Below, in pieces: positions 59,157-64,000 of a stretch of 64,000 nt of DNA. The DNA is taken from NCBI RefSeq assembly GCF_022179805.1, contig NZ_BPUO01000012.1:1-64000 (forward strand), given 5' to 3'. How positions within the stretch are numbered: the first letter of the stretch is position 1; each line of letters starts with the position of its first letter. A model generated the notes under the pieces. That model did not search any database, was not told where the DNA came from, and saw nothing but the letters and a program-made list of their open reading frames with translations. The position numbers were made by a program, and so were the translations under genes. The stretch is from Cupriavidus pauculus (GTDB lineage Bacteria; Pseudomonadota; Gammaproteobacteria; Burkholderiales; Burkholderiaceae).

Positions 59157-59888
59157 ATGCTGCCCATGTCCCTGGAAGCCCTGCAGAACATCAATCCACA
59201 GTCCCTGCTCGATACCGCCATCAGCCTTGCCTCCGCCTTTGTGCTGGGCGGGATGATCGGCTTCGAGCGGCAGTACCGCCAGCGCACCGCCGGCCTGCGC
59301 ACCAATGTGCTGGTGGCCGTGGGCGCAGCGATCTTCGTCGACCTGGCCAACCATATCGCCGGGCACGATGGCGCGGTGCGGGTGATTGCGTACGTGGTAT
59401 CGGGTATCGGCTTTTTGGGCGCCGGCGTGATCATGCGCGAGGAAGGCAACGTGCGCGGGCTCAACACGGCCGCCACGCTATGGTGTTCGGCCGCCGTGGG
59501 CGCGTGCGCCGGGGCCGACATGATCGCCGAAGCCGCCATCGCGGCACTGTTCATCCTGGCGGCCAACACGCTGCTGCGCCCCGTGGTGGACCGCATCAAC
59601 CGCCAGCCGCTGGACACCACGGCCGTGGAAGTCACGCACACCGTGCACGTGATCACCACGCGCGACCACCAGAAGACCGCAATGCGCCTGCTGGAAGAAG
59701 CACTGGAAGCCGCGCAATATCCCACGCGCGACCTGGAGGTGCGTGCATTCGGGGAACAGGATGTGGATATCGAGGCGGCACTGGCGGCCACGTCGGTAGA
59801 CGGCGACGTGCTGGATGAGATCGTCGCGCGGCTGGGTGGGATCAGCGTGGTGGGGCAGGCGTTCTGGAGTGCGAGTACGAGGGAGTAG
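59157..59888 (+). CDS. MgtC/SapB-family membrane protein
   Basis: A 243-residue protein with four or five N-terminal helices: LASAFVLGGMIGFERQYRQR, RTNVLVAVGAAIF, GIGFLGAGVIMREEGNVRGL, ATLWCSAAVGACAGADMIAE. A C-terminal ACT-like soluble domain follows (about 155-240). MgtC proteins restrain the F1Fo ATP synthase and help in low Mg2+ and intracellular life in pathogens; in environmental bacteria the role is open. The start could also be the ATG at 59166. Confidence 0.88.
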   Translation: MLPMSLEALQNINPQSLLDTAISLASAFVLGGMIGFERQYRQRTAGLRTNVLVAVGAAIFVDLANHIAGHDGAVRVIAYVVSGIGFLGAGVIMREEGNVRGLNTAATLWCSAAVGACAGADMIAEAAIAALFILAANTLLRPVVDRINRQPLDTTAVEVTHTVHVITTRDHQKTAMRLLEEALEAAQYPTRDLEVRAFGEQDVDIEAALAATSVDGDVLDEIVARLGGISVVGQAFWSASTRE

Positions 59889-59917
59889 TGGGACGTTGGC
59901 TCTCCCTGCTCGGTTTC

Positions 59918-59954
59918 CCCCTCTCCCGCGTTGCGGGAGAGGGGAGCAAAACAG
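59918..59954. repeat. Palindromic CTCTCCCGC repeat, copy 5
   Basis: A 12-bp stem (59918-59929 with 59933-59944, loop gtt) followed by agcaaaacag, the same tail as copy 3. It lies between the convergent MgtC and GAF genes. Confidence 0.85.
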
Positions 59955-60007
59955 AGCGGGAACGCAGACGCCTCAGCCTCAACCTCGAACCCCAGCCCGC
60001 CCCAGCC

Positions 60008-60523
60008 TCAACCTTCGCTCAATTCCCTCACCGCCCCCACCGCAAACTGCCCCAGCACCCGCAACGCCGTAATATCCTCGGCCGTCCACGTATCCACCCC
60101 AGCCAGGTAGTTGAACGTACCGATCACGCGCCCGCCATGACACAGCGGCACGTTGACCACGCCGTTCAACCCCAGGCCGCGAATCGTGGCGATGTCGTCG
60201 AACACGGCGGTCAGCGCCGCATCGCCCTCGCCCACGAAGACTTCGCCGCGTTCCAGCAACTGGCGGGTCCAGGCGGTATCGCCCTTCACCTTCTTGCCGC
60301 CTACCGGATAAGCCGCCAGGTCCGACGACCAGAGCCGACGGATCTCGCGGCTGGGCGCATGCCAGGCGTTGATCGTCAGCAGACCCGGCCCGACGATGTT
60401 CAGCGTGGCCGCGCCAATCGCGTCCAGCACCACCCGCGGCGTGGCGGCGGCGCGCAGGTGGTCGAACAGTGGATGCAGGTGGGTCTGCCAGTGGCCCAGC
60501 GTGTCGACGCTTGCCATCGTCAT
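60008..60523 (-). CDS. GAF-domain protein
   Basis: A 171-residue protein that is a single GAF domain (LFDHLRAAATPRVVLDAIGA to TAEDITALRVLGQFAVGAV). GAF domains bind small ligands such as cyclic nucleotides or aromatic compounds. There is no output domain. The start codon overlaps the stop of the Bug receptor gene (ATGA), so the two are coupled; it may sense or report on the receptor's ligand. Confidence 0.85.
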   Translation of the reverse strand: MTMASVDTLGHWQTHLHPLFDHLRAAATPRVVLDAIGAATLNIVGPGLLTINAWHAPSREIRRLWSSDLAAYPVGGKKVKGDTAWTRQLLERGEVFVGEGDAALTAVFDDIATIRGLGLNGVVNVPLCHGGRVIGTFNYLAGVDTWTAEDITALRVLGQFAVGAVRELSEG

Positions 60524-61491
60524 TCCCCGTGGATGCCCAGGTCCTTGATCAGCTTGCCGTAGCGGTCGGCGTCGCGGCGCAGGATCTTGCCGAATTCCTG
60601 CGGCGTCGAGGTAGCCGTTTCCACGCCGATCGAATCCATCTTGGCCTTCACTTCCGGCAGCGACATCACGCGGTTGATTTCCTTGTTCAGACGCGCCACC
60701 AGGTCGGCCGGCATGTTCTTCGGGCCGAACGCGCCATACCAGACCGACAGCTCATAACCAGGAATGGTCTCGCCGACGGTGGGCACATTGGGCAGCAGCG
60801 GCGAGCGCTTGGCCTCGGTCACCGCCAGCAGCTTGAGCTTGCCGGCCTTCACGTGCGGCAGCGTCTGCGTGCCGGCCGAGAACAGCAGTTGCGTCTGGCC
60901 CGCGACGGTATCCACCACAGCCGGGGCACCGCCCTTGTACGGCACGTGCAGCATCTGCACGCCGGCCATCTTCTCGAACAGCACGGCGCTCAGGTGGTTG
61001 GTGGAGCCAGGGCCGGCGCTGGCGTAGGCCAGCTTGCCCGGATTCGCCTTGGCGTAGGCGATCAGTTCCTTGACGTTGTTGGCCGGCACCGACGGGTTCA
61101 CCACCATCGTGTTGGTCACGTAGGCCAGCAGGCCCAGCGGCGTGAAGTCGTCCACACCCTTGAACGGCATGTTGGCCATCAGCGCCGGGTTCATCGCGTG
61201 CGTGCTCATCGAGCCGATCAGCAGCGTGTAGCCGTCGGGCTGGGCCCGTACGACCATCGCCGAACCAATGTTGCCCGACGCGCCGGGCTTGTTGTCGACG
61301 ATCACGGGCTGGCCCAGCGACTTCGTCAGGTGTTCGGACAGCACGCGCGCCAGGATGTCGGTGGAACCGCCGGCCGCCCAGGGCACGATCAGCGTGACCG
61401 GCTTGGTCGGATAGGCGTCGGCAGCGTGGCCGGCGAACGACATGGCCAGTGCGGCGGCACCGCACAGCAGGCTTTTCAAAACGGACCTCAT
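60520..61491 (-). CDS. Bug/TctC-family periplasmic solute-binding protein
   Basis: A 323-residue binding protein with a signal peptide (MRSVLKSLLCGAAALAMSFA) and VPWAAGGSTDILARVLSE, DNKPGASGNIGSAMV and HVPYKGGAPAVVDTVAGQ. GGGGAG is upstream. It follows the GGT gene by 46 bases and overlaps the GAF gene, so GGT-Bug-GAF is one operon; the ligand may be a gamma-glutamyl compound (inference). Confidence 0.92.
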   Translation of the reverse strand: MRSVLKSLLCGAAALAMSFAGHAADAYPTKPVTLIVPWAAGGSTDILARVLSEHLTKSLGQPVIVDNKPGASGNIGSAMVVRAQPDGYTLLIGSMSTHAMNPALMANMPFKGVDDFTPLGLLAYVTNTMVVNPSVPANNVKELIAYAKANPGKLAYASAGPGSTNHLSAVLFEKMAGVQMLHVPYKGGAPAVVDTVAGQTQLLFSAGTQTLPHVKAGKLKLLAVTEAKRSPLLPNVPTVGETIPGYELSVWYGAFGPKNMPADLVARLNKEINRVMSLPEVKAKMDSIGVETATSTPQEFGKILRRDADRYGKLIKDLGIHGE

Positions 61492-61537
61492 GATGCAACT
61501 CCCCTTCTGTCTTTGGACTGTCTGATGTGATCGGGCT

Positions 61538-63367
61538 TCAGCGGCCCACTGCGTAACCTTGCATGCCCCGCGCATTGGCGCCGGCGCGCAACACCAGGCG
61601 GCCACGTCCGTCACGCTCGCGCGTGCAGGCCGACATGCGGCCTTCGGACCAGTCTTCACCCACGCGAACTTCGTGCCCGCGTGCACGCAGCGCTTCGATG
61701 GTGGCAGCCGGAAAGCGCGATTCGACGGTGATGCGGTTGAGCGTGGTCTGGCGCGGCCAGAACGATTGCGGGAAATGGTCGATGTGCCATGCCGGTGCGT
61801 CGATGGCCTGCTGCAGGTTCATGCCATGCACCGCGTGGCGCATGAAGAACGCCAGCGACCACTGGTCCTGCTGGTCGCCACCGGGCGTGCCGAACACCAT
61901 GTACGGCTCGCCATCGCGCATGCACAGCGACGGCGACAGTGTGGTGCACGGGCGCTTGCCCGGTGCCAGAGAATTGGGCAGGCCCGGCTCCAGCCACGTC
62001 ATCTGCAACCGCGTGTTCAGCGCAAAGCCCAGCGACGGGATGGTGGGGCTCGACGACAGCCAGCCGCCCGACGGCGTGGCCGCCACCATGTTCCCGTGGC
62101 GGTCGATCACGTCGATATGGCAGGTATCGCCGACAAATACTTCGCGCTCGGCCCACTCGGATACCGGCGGCAGCGCGGCGAACGTGGGCTCGCCGATGCC
62201 GAAGCGCGTATCGGCCACGGACAGCGTGCGATCGGCCACGGACAGGTCCGGCATGCGCGGGGCGATGCCCTTGAGCGTGCCCGGCTGCATCGTGATGGAC
62301 GCGTGGTCACCAATCATGGCGGCACGCGACGCCAGGTAGTGCGGATTCAGCAGCGCGCAGAGGTGGCTGTCCTCGAACAGCGGATCGCCATACCAGGCGG
62401 TGCGGTCGGCCATGGCCAGCTTGGCGGCCTCGGCAATCTTGTGGACGAACTCGGGCGAGGTCGGCGCGTGGGCTTCCAGTCCGGCATGACGCAGCATGCC
62501 AAGCTGCTGCAGGAACATCGGGCCCTGGCTCCAGATATCGCACTTGGCCACCGCGTAGCGGCCGAAGTCGAGCGTGACCGGCGCTTCCACCGTGGGCTGC
62601 CAGCCGGCCATGTCGTCATAGCGCAGCAGGCCCGTGTGCTTGTCGCCAGTGGTGTCACGTACCGGCGTGTTGCGGCAGTACTCGTCGATGGCCTCGGCCA
62701 CGAAGCCGCGATACCAGCAGTACATGGCCGCGTCGATCTGGCCTTCGCGGCTGTCGCTCTTCGACTGCGCGGTCTCGACAATGCGTGTGTAGGTATCGGC
62801 CAGCACCGGCAGCGTATGCAGCGTGCCGGGGCGCGGCACGCGGCCATCGGGCAGCCAGGTATCGGCCGAGCTGTGCCATTCGTCGCGGAACAGTGCCTGC
62901 ACGGCCAGGATGGCCTGCGAAATGCGCGGCACCAGCGGAAAGCCGTCGCGCGCATAGCCGATGGCCGGCGCCAGCACATCGGCCAGCGACCACGTGCCGT
63001 GATCGCGCAGCATGGTCAGCCACGCGCCAAACGCGCCGGGCACCGTGGCGGGCATCAGGCCGATGCCAGGCATCAGTTCCATGCCCTGCTTGCGCAAGGC
63101 CTCGGGGTCAGCCAGCGCCGGTGCCGGGCCTTGCCCGCACACCGAGCGCACCGCGCGGTCTTTTTCGCTCCAGAACAGGATCGGCACCTCGCCGCCGGGG
63201 CCGTTCAGGTGCGGCTCCACTACCTGCAGCACAAAGCCCGCCGCCACCGCCGCATCGAACGCATTGCCGCCACGCTCCAGCACGCCCATGGCGGTCTGGG
63301 TTGCAAGCCAGTGGGTGGAAGCAGCAACGCCGAACGTGCCGACGATCTCCGGGCGGGTCGTGAACAT
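61538..63367 (-). CDS. Gamma-glutamyltransferase-family protein without signal peptide
   Basis: A 609-residue Ntn-hydrolase of the GGT family. The autoprocessing/catalytic Thr415 is in VGDTCHIDVIDRHGNMVA; N-terminal WLATQTAMGVLERGGNAFDA and VEPHLNGPGGEVPILFW are clear. SLCMRDGEPYMVFGTPGGDQ lies in the small subunit. The N-terminus begins directly with the enzyme fold and has no export signal, unlike classical periplasmic GGT, so it is probably cytoplasmic and acts on imported substrates. An 18-bp direct repeat near 62215-62247 gives a duplicated SVAD. Confidence 0.9.
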   Translation of the reverse strand: MFTTRPEIVGTFGVAASTHWLATQTAMGVLERGGNAFDAAVAAGFVLQVVEPHLNGPGGEVPILFWSEKDRAVRSVCGQGPAPALADPEALRKQGMELMPGIGLMPATVPGAFGAWLTMLRDHGTWSLADVLAPAIGYARDGFPLVPRISQAILAVQALFRDEWHSSADTWLPDGRVPRPGTLHTLPVLADTYTRIVETAQSKSDSREGQIDAAMYCWYRGFVAEAIDEYCRNTPVRDTTGDKHTGLLRYDDMAGWQPTVEAPVTLDFGRYAVAKCDIWSQGPMFLQQLGMLRHAGLEAHAPTSPEFVHKIAEAAKLAMADRTAWYGDPLFEDSHLCALLNPHYLASRAAMIGDHASITMQPGTLKGIAPRMPDLSVADRTLSVADTRFGIGEPTFAALPPVSEWAEREVFVGDTCHIDVIDRHGNMVAATPSGGWLSSSPTIPSLGFALNTRLQMTWLEPGLPNSLAPGKRPCTTLSPSLCMRDGEPYMVFGTPGGDQQDQWSLAFFMRHAVHGMNLQQAIDAPAWHIDHFPQSFWPRQTTLNRITVESRFPAATIEALRARGHEVRVGEDWSEGRMSACTRERDGRGRLVLRAGANARGMQGYAVGR

Positions 63368-63496
63368 GGGGTAATGACTCCTTTTGCATGCATTTACCGT
63401 GTGAATTGAGTATAGGCAGATGGAATAACTGCCAAGATCGAATTTCTTATCGTTGTATTACCATTCGGTTATATCTCTCTGCCCACCCGAAACGCC
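63368..63496. promoter_or_regulatory. Divergent control region between GGT operon and LysR gene
   Basis: An AT-rich 129-bp gap. It includes an inverted repeat ggcag-N9-ctgcc (63415-63433) and several T-N11-A type elements, as expected for LysR binding. No clear -35/-10 pair is assigned. Confidence 0.4.
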
Positions 63497-64000
63497 ATGC
63501 CGATTGCCACCGACAAGCTGCTGCACCAGATCGTGTCGCGCCTGCGCCTGCGCCACTTGCCGCTGCTGCTGGCGCTGGAGCGGCAGCGATCCGTCTCGCG
63601 CGTGGCGGCCGAGATGAACCTGTCGCAGCCGGCCGTGACCAAGGCGCTGCGCGAGATCGAGGACATCTTCCTGACCCCGCTGTTCACGCGCACCCGCAAC
63701 GGCCTGGAGCCAACCGCCACCGGCGCCGCCGTGCTGAGCCACGCTCGCATGACGATGGCCGACGCCGAGGCGCTGGGGCGGCAACTGGCCGTGATCGAGG
63801 CGGGCAAGCGCGGACGGCTGCGGATCGGCGTGATTCCGTACACCGCGCGCGCGGTGCTGGACGCCGCGCTGGCCTACGGACTCAACCAGCAGCCACGCAT
63901 CGCGGTGCTCGTGCGCGAAGGCACGACCGACGAACTGGTGGGCGCGCTGCGGCAACACGAACTCGATTGCGCGATTGCGCGGTCGTTCTACCTGGCCGGC
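63497..64000 (+). CDS. LysR-family regulator, truncated by window end
   Basis: The first 168 residues of a LysR protein: MPIATDKLLHQIVSRLRLRH, then LSQPAVTKALREIEDIFLT and the start of the effector domain (RLRIGVIPYTARAVLDAAL). It is divergent from the GGT-Bug-GAF operon, its probable target. The gene continues past base 64000. Confidence 0.92.
   Translation, partial: MPIATDKLLHQIVSRLRLRHLPLLLALERQRSVSRVAAEMNLSQPAVTKALREIEDIFLTPLFTRTRNGLEPTATGAAVLSHARMTMADAEALGRQLAVIEAGKRGRLRIGVIPYTARAVLDAALAYGLNQQPRIAVLVREGTTDELVGALRQHELDCAIARSFYLAG

Noticed and set aside
62212..62250. 18-bp direct repeat inside the GGT gene
   Set aside because: It is a small in-frame duplication of SVAD-coding sequence, with no sign of function beyond slippage.
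61559..63409. A 616-codon open frame antisense to the GGT gene
   Set aside because: It is rich in Arg, His and Gly with no domain; it mirrors the codon pattern of a well-recognised GGT on the other strand.
1..64000. tRNA, rRNA or tmRNA genes
   Set aside because: No cloverleaf with CCA end or conserved rRNA segment was recognised on either strand by reading; a covariance search would settle it.

Overview
The window looks like a piece of a large, GC-rich betaproteobacterial replicon, most likely Burkholderiaceae of the Cupriavidus/Ralstonia type. This is an inference from gene content: four tripartite-tricarboxylate (Bug/TctC) binding proteins without their membrane partners, seven full-length or edge-truncated LysR regulators each beside a catabolic cluster, a pca/pob aromatic pathway, class III CoA-transferases, and a nap-ccm respiratory block. 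No rRNA, tRNA, CRISPR array or intact insertion sequence was seen.

0-8 kb: an antitoxin next to a doubly broken VapC toxin; a PhoX-type secreted phosphatase with an unusually long (~970 bp) upstream region; an oxalate/formate-family permease followed by a 43-residue membrane protein; and two short-chain dehydrogenases. 7.6-14 kb: a non-homologous end-joining island (LigD, a 50-residue membrane protein, a hybrid histidine kinase with a degenerate N-terminal receiver, a 47-residue proline-rich protein, Ku), then a BON-domain periplasmic protein and a Gln/Gly-rich 80-residue protein. 15-16 kb holds a cluster of palindromic repeats that recur at 54.1 kb (inside ccmH) and 59.9 kb.

16-28 kb: aromatic-ester and protocatechuate catabolism. 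A LysR gene lies between a lipoprotein hydrolase and a tannase/feruloyl-esterase-like lipoprotein, and both hydrolase promoters carry the same upstream motif. Beyond it runs pcaH-pcaG-pcaB-pcaL-pobA, which takes 4-hydroxybenzoate through protocatechuate to 3-oxoadipate, with divergent pcaQ. 28-32 kb: an unlinked shikimate kinase, an SDR translationally coupled to a trehalase, and an intact VapC-type toxin-antitoxin pair.

32-43 kb: two acyl-CoA catabolic clusters, each divergent from a LysR gene: CoA-transferase plus Bug receptor, and CoA-transferase, MaoC-like protein, Bug receptor and two acyl-CoA dehydrogenases. Between them lie a cupin and a fused LprI-MliC lysozyme inhibitor. 43.3-44.1 kb is an AT-richer stretch with a frameshifted gene. 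44-54.7 kb: napEDABC followed without a break by ccmABCDEFGH, so periplasmic nitrate reductase and the cytochrome c maturation machinery its haem subunits need appear to be one transcription unit behind a near-consensus promoter. 54.8-64 kb: a LysR-like protein with only the DNA-binding half, an AI-2E-family permease, a CrgA-like LysR, a glutathione transferase, a PPOX-fold flavoprotein, an MgtC-family membrane protein, and a GGT-Bug-GAF operon divergent from a LysR gene cut by the window edge.
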